Shown here piece by piece: positions 1 to 11,045 of a stretch of 64,000 bases of DNA (its first letter is position 1; the number at the start of each line of letters is the position of its first letter). The translations under genes and the position numbers were made by a program. Origin of the DNA: JAHEME01 sp034435035 (GTDB lineage Bacteria > Chloroflexota > Anaerolineae > Aggregatilineales > UBA3940). Where the stretch lies: assembly GCA_034435035.1 (NCBI GenBank), contig DAOTXW010000027.1:62001-126000 (forward strand). The letters run 5' to 3'. The notes beneath the pieces were generated by a model. It was not told the DNA's origin and did no database searches. It saw nothing but the letters and a program-made list of their open reading frames with translations.

Positions 1-84
1 AAGCACAACCTGCCGCTCCACATCTCCCAGCGCTGCCAGGATGCCCAGCAGCTGCCCCCAGCGCATATAGTCAGCACGTTCCAT
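1..84 (-). CDS. Partial hypothetical protein (N-terminus only)
   Basis: Only the first 28 codons lie in the window; the gene continues past the left edge. The start ATG is at 84-82 and is preceded on the minus strand by GAGGGAG, a good ribosome binding site. The visible peptide starts MERADYMRWGQLLGIL and looks like an amphipathic helix. It is divergent from arsR. Too little is visible to assign a family. Confidence 0.5.
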   Translation of the reverse strand, partial: MERADYMRWGQLLGILAALGDVERQVVL

Positions 85-207
85 TACGGGCTCCCTCAGC
101 AATAGCGATGAGAATCGAATTCAGAAACAATGAGGCACAGGATGCCTTCAGGATCACACAACTCGATTGTAACGCCTGGCAGCCGACACTTCAATGGAGG
201 TGAAGGG

Positions 208-235
208 TTGACACATCGACAAATGTCGATATAAT
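208..235 (+). promoter_or_regulatory. arsR promoter, near-consensus sigma-70 type
   Basis: TTGACA (208-213) and TATAAT (230-235) are both exact consensus boxes, separated by 16 bp. Initiation 6-7 bp beyond the -10 box falls at or next to the ATG at 242, so the transcript is probably leaderless. The spacer contains the palindrome described separately. Confidence 0.85.
215..230. promoter_or_regulatory. ArsR-type operator inside the promoter spacer
   Basis: A perfect inverted repeat, ATCGACA-AA-TGTCGAT, has 7-bp arms and fills the space between the -35 and -10 boxes of arsR. ArsR/SmtB repressors bind such palindromes over promoters and release when metal binds. Autorepression is inferred from this position. 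A close relative of the site recurs at 605-620. Confidence 0.7.
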
Positions 236-241
236 AGATGT

Positions 242-583
242 ATGGATGCCGACCCGGTCACTTTCGCCAAGGCCTTAGCCGATGAAACACGCCAGGAGAT
301 TATGAAGCACCTGTGCTGTGCATGGCTCAGCGTGAACGAGGTGGTGGAAGCGCTGGGCGGGCGTGTCAACCAGCCGACAGTGAGCCATCACCTGAAAAAG
401 CTGGAGGAAGCCGGGTTGGTGCTGGTACGCCAGGAGGGACGCCAGCGCTTCTACTCGCTGAATCAGGCACAGCTGACTGTGTGCTGCGGGATGCTGGTGA
501 GCCGTTTCGCGCCCGACTTCACAGGCCAACCGGCTGCCAGCGCTGGACCGGATCGGCGGGAGATGGTATCCCGGGACCGGTAG
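242..583 (+). CDS. arsR: ArsR/SmtB-family metalloregulator
   Basis: This 113-residue protein is a winged-helix transcriptional repressor of the ArsR/SmtB family. The recognition helix region reads NQPTVSHHLKKLEEAGLV (about residues 43-60), followed by a wing with RQEGRQRFYSL. A CC pair at residues 25-26 (KHLCCAW) lies in the helix that carries metal ligands in classical ArsR, and another CC occurs near residue 80 (TVCCGML); thiolate sensing of As(III) or a similar metalloid is therefore plausible. The start ATG lies immediately downstream of the -10 box with no room for a leader. The next gene is an ArsM-like methyltransferase, which supports an arsenic role. A different thiophilic metal cannot be excluded from sequence alone. 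Confidence 0.88.
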   Translation: MDADPVTFAKALADETRQEIMKHLCCAWLSVNEVVEALGGRVNQPTVSHHLKKLEEAGLVLVRQEGRQRFYSLNQAQLTVCCGMLVSRFAPDFTGQPAASAGPDRREMVSRDR

Positions 584-604
584 TTTGTTTTTTTCGCTCA
601 ATCT

Positions 605-620
605 ATCGATATCAGTCGAT
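605..620. promoter_or_regulatory. Second ArsR-like operator before arsM
   Basis: ATCGATATCAGTCGAT matches the arsR operator (ATCGACAAATGTCGAT) at the outer five bases on the left and six on the right. It lies in the 56-bp gap between arsR and the methyltransferase, 20 bp before the start codon. I see no strong promoter overlapping it, so it may be a second repressor site or a transcription roadblock. Confidence 0.5.
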
Positions 621-639
621 GTATCGCAGGGAGGGGATC

Positions 640-2031
640 ATGGCCCAGGAAGATTCGATTCATGCTGCCGTCAAGGCGTACTACACCGCCCTGGCCATCG
701 GCGCGAAGGAGTCGTGCTGCAGCTCAACCGACAGCGCGACGGGCTGCGGCTGCGCAGCCCCTGACGCCAGCAAGGTGGATGATCTATACCTCGGCTGCGG
801 CGACGCGGTGGGCATCGCCGGGCTGCGGCCCGGGCAGACGGTGCTTGACCTGGGGAGCGGCGCCGGGCTGGACTGCTTCGCTGCTGCCCGCCTGGTCGGG
901 CCGGAGGGGCATGTCATTGGTGTGGATATGGTGCCGGAAATGATCGCCCGCGCACGTCAGAACGCCGGGAAGCTGGGGCTGGAGGGAGACCGGGTTCAGT
1001 TTGTACAGGGGCGGATTGAGGCCCTTCCTCTGGAGGATGCCAGCGTCGATCGGGTGATCTCGAACTGCGTCATCAACCTCTCCCCCGACAAGGCTGCGGT
1101 CTTCCGCGAGGCCTTTCGTGTGCTGAAGCCGGGCGGTCAGCTGGCCGTCAGCGATATGGTTACGATTGGCCAGCTGGCCCCGGATATCCGACAGGACCTG
1201 GAGCTGTGGGCCGGGTGCCTGGCCGGGGCGGTGGACATTCGGGAATATGTTGGGCTCATCGAAGCGGCAGGCTTCACGGCGGTTCGCGTCATTGATGGTG
1301 CAGATGCCATCGGCCTGCAAGAGCTGCCCGAGGAGCCGGGGCGGGTGATCAGCGCCCGCATTGTGGCGCTCAAGCCGCCGGAAGACGCCCAGCAGGGGGG
1401 AAGCCGCGCTTACTTCGACGCGGTCGCCGAAGAATGGGATGCCATGCGCAGCGCTTTCTTCTCCGAAGACGTGCGTGTGGCCGCTCTGCGCGCGGCGGGC
1501 GTCACGGCGGGACAGACGGCTGCCGACGTGGGAGCAGGCAGCGGATTCCTCACACTGGGGCTGCTGGAGGCAGGTCTGCACGTTGTCGCCATCGACCAAT
1601 CCGACCGCATGCTCGAAGTGCTGGCGGCGCGGGTAGGCGATGGGAAGAACGTCTCCATCCATCGGGCCGACGGCGACGCGCTGCCGCTGGCTGATGGAAG
1701 CGTGGATCATGCGCTGGCCAACATGTATCTGCATCATGTGGAAGAGCCGGCCACCGCTATCCGCGAGATGGCGCGGATTGTGCGGCCGGGGGGAAGCGTT
1801 GTCATCACCGACCTGGATTCACATCAGCATGAATTCCTGATGCGTGAGCATCATGATCGCTGGCCCGGCTTTGCCCGGGAGTCCATCGTGAAGTGGTTCA
1901 TCGGGGCCGGGCTGACCGACGTATCCGTGGAGAGTGTGGGCTCCAACTGCTGCGCCACATCGTCCTGCGGCACTGACCATGCCGCTGTCAGCATCTTCGT
2001 GGCGGCCGGGCGCAAGCTACCCGCCGCCTGA
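640..2031 (+). CDS. arsM: ArsM-like arsenite methyltransferase with a second methyltransferase domain
   Basis: This 463-residue protein has two Rossmann SAM-methyltransferase domains. The N-terminal half (about 1-245) matches As(III) S-adenosylmethionine methyltransferase. It has motif I VLDLGSGAG (68-76) and three cysteines at the positions that bind arsenic in ArsM: C53 (LGCGD), C143 (SNCVINLSPDK) and C193 (AGCLAGA). An extra Cys cluster (CC at 26-27, CGC at 36-38) precedes them. The second half (about 255-463) has its own SAM motif, AADVGAGSGF (294-303), and a Cys-rich tail (C437, C438, C443) before a conserved-looking SIFVAAGRK end. The ATG at 640 was chosen because of GGGAGGGG just upstream; the same frame is open further 5' but overlaps arsR. 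The role is probably methylation of trivalent arsenic in the cytosol, under ArsR control. Confidence 0.85.
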   Translation: MAQEDSIHAAVKAYYTALAIGAKESCCSSTDSATGCGCAAPDASKVDDLYLGCGDAVGIAGLRPGQTVLDLGSGAGLDCFAAARLVGPEGHVIGVDMVPEMIARARQNAGKLGLEGDRVQFVQGRIEALPLEDASVDRVISNCVINLSPDKAAVFREAFRVLKPGGQLAVSDMVTIGQLAPDIRQDLELWAGCLAGAVDIREYVGLIEAAGFTAVRVIDGADAIGLQELPEEPGRVISARIVALKPPEDAQQGGSRAYFDAVAEEWDAMRSAFFSEDVRVAALRAAGVTAGQTAADVGAGSGFLTLGLLEAGLHVVAIDQSDRMLEVLAARVGDGKNVSIHRADGDALPLADGSVDHALANMYLHHVEEPATAIREMARIVRPGGSVVITDLDSHQHEFLMREHHDRWPGFARESIVKWFIGAGLTDVSVESVGSNCCATSSCGTDHAAVSIFVAAGRKLPAA

Positions 2032-2036
2032 TCGGG

Positions 2037-2810
2037 CTACGGCCTGCGGCCAACCAGGATCGCTTCGGTAAGCGATAGAATAACGCGTTGACCAACCTGG
2101 CGGGGCAAGAACCACTCTCTTGCCCCGTCTGGCCCGCGGAGCAGGAGCACACGCAGCCGGGTGAGCTCCGCACCCACAAGCCCAACACGAGCGGCCCATT
2201 CGTCCAGGTCGGTCTCTTTGCGGAATACCTCGCGGTGGAGCAGAGTCAGGCCCGCTGCAAAATAGAAGGTTTCCCAATCCTGCAGGCTATAGGCCCAGTG
2301 GTGAGAGGGATCGCGCAGCGCATCTACCGTGTTGGCAAAGCGCGCGATGGACGGCTCACCACTGACGATGTTATCAGCAACCGCCAGATAGCCGCCGGGC
2401 CGCAGCACCCGGGCTGATTCCTGGACAAAGCGCATCACATCCATGAAGTGATGGGGGGCGATGCGGCAGGTCACACAGTCGAATGCTCCGTCGGGGTAGG
2501 GGAGTTCTTCTGCGGCATGCTGGCAGAACCGGATACTGGCGATGCCCTGCTCCAGGGCGTGCTGCCGTGCCGCCTGCAGCATGCGGGCAGTGATATCGCT
2601 GGCTACCACCCGGGAGACTCGACTGGCTAGAGCCAGCGCCATGTGCCCGCCTCCAGTGGCGATATCCAGGATGCGCCAGCCGGGCTGCGGATCGAGGATC
2701 TCGACCAGGCGGCGCAGGCTGTAGCCACCCGCATGCGCGGCGCTGGTCACGAAGTTTTCAGCGTAGGCGCCAAACTGAAGCTGATTCAGGCGGCGATGAT
2801 CGGGAGTCAT
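2037..2810 (-). CDS. Class I SAM-dependent methyltransferase (UbiE/COQ5-like)
   Basis: This 257-residue protein is a Rossmann methyltransferase. Motif I is RILDIATGGGHMA, the acidic residue that binds the SAM ribose follows in VVASDITARML, and the post-motif is ARVLRPGGYLAVADN. The YAENFVTS segment near residue 16 is typical of enzymes acting on small molecules or quinones. The substrate cannot be read from the sequence. The start has GGAG 9 bp upstream. It lies 21 bp downstream of queG on the same strand and is probably the last gene of that operon. Its end faces arsM with a 5-bp gap, so it is convergent with, not part of, the arsenic unit. Confidence 0.8.
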   Translation of the reverse strand: MTPDHRRLNQLQFGAYAENFVTSAAHAGGYSLRRLVEILDPQPGWRILDIATGGGHMALALASRVSRVVASDITARMLQAARQHALEQGIASIRFCQHAAEELPYPDGAFDCVTCRIAPHHFMDVMRFVQESARVLRPGGYLAVADNIVSGEPSIARFANTVDALRDPSHHWAYSLQDWETFYFAAGLTLLHREVFRKETDLDEWAARVGLVGAELTRLRVLLLRGPDGAREWFLPRQVGQRVILSLTEAILVGRRP

Positions 2811-2831
2811 GGCCTGCTCCTGTGCTCGCTA

Positions 2832-3965
2832 TCATGACATGTTCGCCAGTGCCTGCAGCGCAGCGGCCAGCTCATGCCGCACCTCTTCATTCTCCTCAGC
2901 AGCCAGCGCACATTCCAATAGAGCGGCGGGAGCCCCCAGGCGTCCCAGCGCCCAGGCGGCATGCCCGCGAATGAGCGCACTGGCATCTGCGAGCAGCCCG
3001 GCCAACGGCGATACCAGAGCCGGCAGGCCGCTGTTGCCCGCGGCGATGCAGGCATTGCGCACCAGGCGCTCACGTCCGATCCGCCAGACTGCTGTGCCAC
3101 GAAAACGACGCATGTATTCATCCGGTGTCAGCGTGAGCAGGTCGTCCAGCCGCGGCGCCACCTGATCGGGCTGCAGACTGAGGGCCGGCGCTGCGAACCG
3201 CTGCCAGGGGCAAACCTCCTGACAGATGTCGCACCCGTAGACCCAGCTCCCCATCGAGGGGCGCAGATCGGCGGGGATAGCACCCCGGTGCTCAATCGTC
3301 AGATAAGAGATGCAGCGGCGTGCATCCAGCACAAAGGGCGCCGGGAAGGCCGCGGTCGGGCAGGCCGCCAAGCAGCGAGCACACGATCCGCAGCCCGGCA
3401 TGGGCGGCGGCGGATCGTGCTCCAGCGCTGCCGCGGTGATAATCAGGCCGATGAAGAAGTAACTCCCACGCCGCGGATGGATGAGCATCGTATTCTTGCC
3501 CGTGAAGCCGAGCCCGGCTCCCGCTGCGTGAGCGCGCTCCAGAAAGGCACCCGTATCGACATAGGCTCTGGCCCCGACAGGCTGACCGGTTTCGGCGTAC
3601 AGCGTCTCAATCAGAGCGTTCAGGCCGGAAAGCATGCGATCATGGTAATCTGGCCCGAAGGCATAGGCGGAAATACGGCCACGCTCCGGATTCGCGAGGG
3701 CGGGTTCTGCAGGGCGCAGCGCCGGATAGTCCAGGGTGACAATGAACAGCGAGCGCGCGCCGGGCAGCACCAGAGAGAGATCAGCCCGCCGGGCAAGCCG
3801 ATCGGGGCGTGCGAGATAAGCCATCTCGCCATGCATCCCGGCACGCAGCCAGCGCAGGTAGGCATTCAGGGTGGGACTCGGGACGGCAGGGGCCACACCC
3901 GCGGATGAGAAGCCCAGTTCGCGGGCGCGCGTTTTGAGGCGTTCGCGCAGGGAGTCGCCCGGCAT
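2832..3965 (-). CDS. queG: Epoxyqueuosine reductase
   Basis: This 377-residue enzyme performs the last step of queuosine synthesis, reducing epoxyqueuosine to queuosine at the wobble base of GUN-decoding tRNAs, using cobalamin and two [4Fe-4S] clusters. The sequence shows the conserved YVDTGAFLER segment with Asp137 as the expected catalytic acid, then GLGFTGKNTMLI. Cluster ligands are C192/C195/C198/C202 (CGSCARCLAAC) and C218 with C245/C248/C252 (YGCDICQEVCPW). The C-terminal 80 residues form HEAT/PBS-like helical repeats, as in characterised QueG. A proline usual after the YVDT turn is Ala here. It follows a small membrane-protein gene (14-bp gap) and precedes a methyltransferase. Tgt, which starts the same tRNA modification, is encoded 12 kb away. 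Confidence 0.93.
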   Translation of the reverse strand: MPGDSLRERLKTRARELGFSSAGVAPAVPSPTLNAYLRWLRAGMHGEMAYLARPDRLARRADLSLVLPGARSLFIVTLDYPALRPAEPALANPERGRISAYAFGPDYHDRMLSGLNALIETLYAETGQPVGARAYVDTGAFLERAHAAGAGLGFTGKNTMLIHPRRGSYFFIGLIITAAALEHDPPPPMPGCGSCARCLAACPTAAFPAPFVLDARRCISYLTIEHRGAIPADLRPSMGSWVYGCDICQEVCPWQRFAAPALSLQPDQVAPRLDDLLTLTPDEYMRRFRGTAVWRIGRERLVRNACIAAGNSGLPALVSPLAGLLADASALIRGHAAWALGRLGAPAALLECALAAEENEEVRHELAAALQALANMS

Positions 3966-3979
3966 GCCCGCGTCAGCGG

Positions 3980-4450
3980 CTACCGGCGCGTTTCGTGGCC
4001 GGGGCGGGGAAAAAGCAACTCATTGGCGACCAGCAGAACCAGCCCCCAGCCCAGTAATCCCACGAGATCGGGCCAGCGGGGCGACCAGAATATGCCAAGC
4101 ACCCCGGCGATGGCGGCAAAGGCCAGCGGCACCTCGTCGATATATTCCAGGTCGATCAGCGATGCGGACCCGCTGAAGATGCCGTTGTAGACCAGCACAG
4201 CCAGGGTGGTGAGCAGCACACCGATCATGATGCCGGCGAGCCCCATTAACGCCAGGGCAGCCAGCGCGCGTCCTACGGACATCAGGGCCATTCCCATGCC
4301 GGAAGGCAGGCCATCAATCAGGCCAACTGCCACCGCCAGCCCGATCGCCACTATGAGCGCGGCGCGGCGCAGTGTCCGACGTTTACGCCGCTGCCTCAAG
4401 AGGCCGGGTGCTCCTCGAGTGTTAAGATAGAGATCGCGAAATCGTTCCAC
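3980..4450 (-). CDS. Small multi-pass membrane protein, unknown function
   Basis: This 156-residue protein starts with GTG. A basic N-terminus (LLRQRRKRRTLRR) is followed by about four hydrophobic segments: roughly residues 29-46, 60-92, 107-120 and 128-144. The positive-inside rule puts the N-terminus in the cytoplasm. I recognise no family motif. It is the first gene of a probable operon with queG and a methyltransferase, but nothing in it points to tRNA modification. The start is only moderately supported because the upstream GGACGAG is a weak ribosome binding site. Confidence 0.6.
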   Translation of the reverse strand: MERFRDLYLNTRGAPGLLRQRRKRRTLRRAALIVAIGLAVAVGLIDGLPSGMGMALMSVGRALAALALMGLAGIMIGVLLTTLAVLVYNGIFSGSASLIDLEYIDEVPLAFAAIAGVLGIFWSPRWPDLVGLLGWGLVLLVANELLFPRPGHETRR

Positions 4451-4511
4451 GTTGTGTGTCTCGTCCTGCCAATCAAGCAGCCGCCTGCCTGACCGTGCGC
4501 AGATTATAGCA

Positions 4512-4547
4512 CGGCAAAAAGAAACAGGCTGTCAGAGCGACAGCCTG
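4512..4547 (-). terminator. Intrinsic terminator after the gltD-like gene
   Basis: Read on the minus strand, a 9-bp perfect stem (CAGGCTGTC/GACAGCCTG, plus-strand positions 4525-4547) with a 5-nt loop is followed by TTTCTTTTTG. It lies 35 bp past the stop of the gltD-like gene, the textbook arrangement for rho-independent termination. Confidence 0.88.
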
Positions 4548-4581
4548 CCTGAATCTCCGGACGGTCAAAAGTATCGCAGGC

Positions 4582-6027
4582 TCAGTGGGTCTGCAAATAC
4601 TCATCGATGGCTGCCGCGGCGCGCTTGCCGGCTGCCACTGCCGCATTGACGAGCGCCGGGCCGGTCACATTATCCCCGCCGGCATAAATGCCTTCCCGGC
4701 TGGTGCGCCCGGTAGCCTCATCCACAACCACGAGGCCCCACTTCCGTGTCTTGAGATCCGGTGTTGTCTCGCCAAGCAACGGATCGGGCCAAAAACCTAT
4801 AGCCATCACCACATCATCGACTTCAACGGTATACTCGGAGCCCTTGATCGGCACCGGGCGGCGGCGGCCCGAGTCGTCTGGCTCACCCAGCTCCATCCGG
4901 ATCAGGCGGATAGCATCGACATTGCCATCGCCGTCCAGATCGATCAGCTCAACAGGCGCAACCAGATACTCAAAGCGAGCGCCTTCCTCCTCCGCATGCC
5001 TGCGCTCCTTCCTGTTACCGGGCATCTCGACTTCCGTGCGCCGGTAGTAGCAAACCACATCCTCGGCGCCCAGGCGCAGGGCGGTGCGGAGGCAGTCTGT
5101 GGCTGTATCGCCGCCGCCGATAACTGCCACACGGCGCCCCACTTCGAGGGCCTGCCGGCGTGACTCGGGCAGCAGTTCAGGCGGCAGGTTGCCCCGCACC
5201 AGGAAGTCAATCGAACTGTAGACACGGCCCAGGTCCTCGCCCGGGGCCTCAAGGCGAGCCTCAACGCCTGCGCCTGTACCCAGGAACACAGCATCGAAGC
5301 CCTCGCGAGCGATCAACTCGTCCAGTGAAATGGACTTCCCCACACGCACACCCGTGACAAACTCGACGCCCAGGTCTCGCAGCCAATCAACTTTCCACTG
5401 GATCAGGCTCTTATCGAGCTTGAAGCTGGGTATGCCATATACCAGCAGGCCCCCGGGTGTTGGCCATGCTTCGTAGATGGTGACTGAATGCCCGGATGTC
5501 GCCAGTATCTCCGCCACGGTCAGGCCGGCAGGCCCTGCGCCGATGATCCCAACTTTCTTGCCTGTGGACCGGGCCTTCGGGGGCAGCGGCACGCCGGTCG
5601 TCAGGCGCTGGTAGTCGGCCACGAATGCCTCCAGCGCGCCGGTGGCGATCCCGCGATCGCGGCGGGTCAGAACGCACGAGGCTGCGCAGGTGCTTTCACC
5701 GGGGCAGACGCGCCCGCAGATCTCCGGCAGCGGATTGGTGGCGCGGTACACCTCGGCGGCAGCTAAGAAGTCGCCCTTCTCGATATACCACAGCGCAGTG
5801 GGAATGTCATTGCCCACCGGACAGGCCACGATGCACGCTGATGGCTGCGGGCAGTGCAGACAGCGGGCAGCCTCGGCCATGGCTTCTTCGACGGAGAAAC
5901 CGAGACTGCATTCGTCGAAGTCCAGGATCCGCTCGATCGGGTCGCGATATGAAGTGGAGATGGGTGCAGCGCCCAGGCGCTGACGCCGCTCAAGTACTGT
6001 GATATCGGGATCAGGTGTAGCTACCAT
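4582..6027 (-). CDS. gltD: GltD-like NAD(P)H-dependent oxidoreductase (glutamate synthase small-subunit family)
   Basis: This 481-residue flavoprotein resembles glutamate synthase small subunits and related electron-bifurcating or transfer subunits. The N-terminal domain carries the Fe-S cysteine set of the family (RCLHCPQPSACIVACPVGND and EICGRVCPGESTCAASC). Two dinucleotide folds follow: FAD (VGIIGAGPAGLTVAEIL) and NAD(P)H (VAVIGGGDTATDC). The closing segment, GIYAGGDNVTGPALVNAAVAAG, binds FAD. ATG 6027 was chosen because GGGGGG precedes it on the minus strand; an upstream ATG at 6120 lacks this. No large subunit (gltB) is adjacent, so it could be a stand-alone NADPH oxidoreductase, an NfnB-like partner or a GltD whose partner is elsewhere. 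It has its own terminator. Confidence 0.85.
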   Translation of the reverse strand: MVATPDPDITVLERRQRLGAAPISTSYRDPIERILDFDECSLGFSVEEAMAEAARCLHCPQPSACIVACPVGNDIPTALWYIEKGDFLAAAEVYRATNPLPEICGRVCPGESTCAASCVLTRRDRGIATGALEAFVADYQRLTTGVPLPPKARSTGKKVGIIGAGPAGLTVAEILATSGHSVTIYEAWPTPGGLLVYGIPSFKLDKSLIQWKVDWLRDLGVEFVTGVRVGKSISLDELIAREGFDAVFLGTGAGVEARLEAPGEDLGRVYSSIDFLVRGNLPPELLPESRRQALEVGRRVAVIGGGDTATDCLRTALRLGAEDVVCYYRRTEVEMPGNRKERRHAEEEGARFEYLVAPVELIDLDGDGNVDAIRLIRMELGEPDDSGRRRPVPIKGSEYTVEVDDVVMAIGFWPDPLLGETTPDLKTRKWGLVVVDEATGRTSREGIYAGGDNVTGPALVNAAVAAGKRAAAAIDEYLQTH

Positions 6028-6159
6028 GCGGCCCCCCGGACAGACAGGATGTGGTTGCCTTAGGATAGCAGGCGCAGCCGCCCCGTCGATAGTTCTGAAT
6101 GTCACAATGCGCAGGGCCAATTGTCACAAACACGGTCGCCTATGTGGGGTAGCCCCGAA

Positions 6160-7902
6160 TCAGGTGCGGCGCCCGGGCAGCAGGGACGACAGGGCCGTCA
6201 GGGTGGCCAGCCCAAGCGCCGCGAGTGCGACGCTCACATCCCCGTGCGTCCAGAGGAGGGTCGCGGTGATGAGAAAGCTCGCGAATACCACTGCACGGCC
6301 CAGCCCCATGACTGCGCCACGCAGCCCGACGAGATCGCGGCTCAGCTCCTGATCCGCGGTTACTCTGGCACGCAGGTCGCCCCGCTGAACCTGCGCCAGC
6401 ACGTCCTGCATCTGGCGGGGAAGGCCCAGGGCAATCTGCCCCAGACTCAGCGCCTCCTGCATGATCGCTGACACCGAGCGAGTTGCCTCGCTGGTGACGA
6501 GCTTCTGGCCATAGTCCGCGATCAGGGCCCAGGGGTTGAAAGCAGGATCCAGCGCCGTGCACAGGCCCGATAACATGCCCACGGCACGCGCCAGGTAGAT
6601 AAAATCCTGCGGAACCTGGAACGGCATCTCGTACAGCAAATCCCGGTAGCGCAGCGCGAATTCGCGCATCTGGGACGGGGGCATCTGCGCCAGCTCCGGG
6701 ACACTCCGCCCCCAGATCAGATCGAGGATCTCGCGTTCCGCCTGCTCGATGCGCGCCAGGTCTGCGCCCGGCAGCAGCACCCCCAGCTGCTGATAGGCCG
6801 TCAGTACACGCCGTGCATCGCGGGTCGCCACTGCGATCAGCGCCTCGCGGAGACCCGCCTTCATCTCCGCCGAGATATACCCGACCATGCCAAAGTCAAC
6901 AAAGACGATATAGAAGGGGGTGCCTCTGTGTCCCGGTGATCTACCATACATTTTCTCGGCTGCATCGGGAGGCAGAGGGTAGATGAAAAGATTGCCGGGG
7001 TGAGGGTCGGCGTGAAAGAAGCCGAAGTCGAAGATCATCTTCAAATAGATGTCCAGCAGGCGCTGCGCTGCCACAGCCCGATCGATCCCGGCAGCCTCGA
7101 TTGCCTTCCCATCCGATATCTTGATGCTGGTCACGTCTTCCAGCGTGATCACCCGGCGCGTTGAGTACCGATCGTACACTTCAGGCACATAGACGCGGAA
7201 GTCTCCAGAGAACAGGTCACGAAACCGGCGGGCGTGTTCAGCTTCACTCACATAGTCCAGCTCTTGCCAGAGGGTGTGAGCGAACTCCTGCAGGAGAGCA
7301 GGCACATCTGCGCGCCGCCGGATCAGCGGCCAGTACATGGTCCAGCGAGCGACGCGCTCCAGAGCGGCCAGATCTGTAGCCACGCGCTTCTCGATACCGG
7401 GGCGCTGTACCTTGACGATCACGCATGTGCCATCAGGTAGCCGCGCGCGATGGGCCTGTCCCAGCGAGGCGGCGGCCACAGTATCTGGCTGGAAGTCGGC
7501 GAAGACCTGCTCAGCCCCCGCTCCCAGCTCATCCCGTATCATCCCCAGGATCGCTGGTAGCGGCTCGGGAGGCACCTCGTCCTGGAGATCGGCCAGCTCT
7601 TCAGTGATAGCCGGCGGCATGACATCCACTCGCGCACTCACAAACTGGCCCAGCTTGATCATCACGCCGCCGAGCTGCACGGCCAGGCGCCGAAACCGGC
7701 GCGCATAGCCGCGGAAGCGGCCGGCGCGGTTCCGGGCCGTGGCCTGTCGCCCCAGCACGCGGCGCAGGACGATCTCCCACCACATGATGTCCAACGTGAC
7801 GGTGGCAAAGAACCCCAGCACCCGCCGGTAGCGGCGGCGGTCGAGCGCCGGGGCGGTCTGTGCTGACGGTACGAACGGGACCGAAGGAGTGAGCGCGTTC
7901 AT
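6160..7902 (-). CDS. ubiB: ABC1/UbiB-family atypical kinase
   Basis: This roughly 580-residue protein belongs to the ABC1/ADCK/UbiB kinase-like family, ATPases linked to isoprenoid quinone biosynthesis or lipid homeostasis. The signatures are all visible: the KxGQ motif (IKLGQFVSAR), the Ala-rich nucleotide loop (VAAASLGQAH), the invariant lysine in CVIVKVQRPG, the catalytic loop FFHADPHPGNLF and the metal-binding DFGMVG. The C-terminus has two hydrophobic helices (AVVFASFLITATLLW and VALAALGLATLTALSSL), which suggests membrane attachment. The start is uncertain: ATG 7902 or 7914 (GGAG directly abuts the latter), with a longer option at 7953. It is divergent from uvrA. No other quinone gene is in the window. 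Confidence 0.87.
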   Translation of the reverse strand: MNALTPSVPFVPSAQTAPALDRRRYRRVLGFFATVTLDIMWWEIVLRRVLGRQATARNRAGRFRGYARRFRRLAVQLGGVMIKLGQFVSARVDVMPPAITEELADLQDEVPPEPLPAILGMIRDELGAGAEQVFADFQPDTVAAASLGQAHRARLPDGTCVIVKVQRPGIEKRVATDLAALERVARWTMYWPLIRRRADVPALLQEFAHTLWQELDYVSEAEHARRFRDLFSGDFRVYVPEVYDRYSTRRVITLEDVTSIKISDGKAIEAAGIDRAVAAQRLLDIYLKMIFDFGFFHADPHPGNLFIYPLPPDAAEKMYGRSPGHRGTPFYIVFVDFGMVGYISAEMKAGLREALIAVATRDARRVLTAYQQLGVLLPGADLARIEQAEREILDLIWGRSVPELAQMPPSQMREFALRYRDLLYEMPFQVPQDFIYLARAVGMLSGLCTALDPAFNPWALIADYGQKLVTSEATRSVSAIMQEALSLGQIALGLPRQMQDVLAQVQRGDLRARVTADQELSRDLVGLRGAVMGLGRAVVFASFLITATLLWTHGDVSVALAALGLATLTALSSLLPGRRT

Positions 7903-7959
7903 GATCGTAGCCATCTCCGGGGGTACTCTATCATCCCGCGGGCGGCCGCACAACCCGGG

Positions 7960-7988
7960 TTGAATCGCAAAACGCTGCGGTGTAGAAT
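7960..7988 (+). promoter_or_regulatory. uvrA promoter
   Basis: TTGAAT (7960-7965) and TAGAAT (7983-7988) are separated by 17 bp, a good sigma-70-type promoter pointing at uvrA. The predicted transcript starts near 7995 and leaves an approximately 80-nt leader containing a perfect hairpin. No LexA-like box was recognised. Confidence 0.65.
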
Positions 7989-8031
7989 ATGTGTTCGCAC
8001 TTTTGCGGCTTACAGCAGCCCGTCAGCGTCA

Positions 8032-8055
8032 ATGCCGATCCTCCCCGATCGGCAT
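8032..8055 (+). other. Hairpin in the uvrA leader
   Basis: ATGCCGATC (8032-8040) and GATCGGCAT (8047-8055) form a perfect 9-bp stem with a CTCCCC loop, ending 22 bp before the uvrA start. There is no T-run, so it is not a terminator. It may stabilise the mRNA or bind a protein; function unknown. A shorter stem, GCCGGT-CAA-ACCGGC at 11002-11016, occupies the equivalent place before the next gene. Confidence 0.5.
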
Positions 8056-8077
8056 GAGGTGGAGTCAGACTACGGAT

Positions 8078-10975
<2,898 letters not shown>

Positions 10976-11045
10976 GGCCACACTGCTCTGCATTTGTATA
11001 AGCCGGTCAAACCGGCATGACCTGAAGGCGTGAAAGAGGCGCATC

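Noticed and set aside
313..639. Extended N-terminus for arsM overlapping arsR
   Set aside because: The frame is open, but the ArsM family begins near 640, where a strong ribosome binding site is present.
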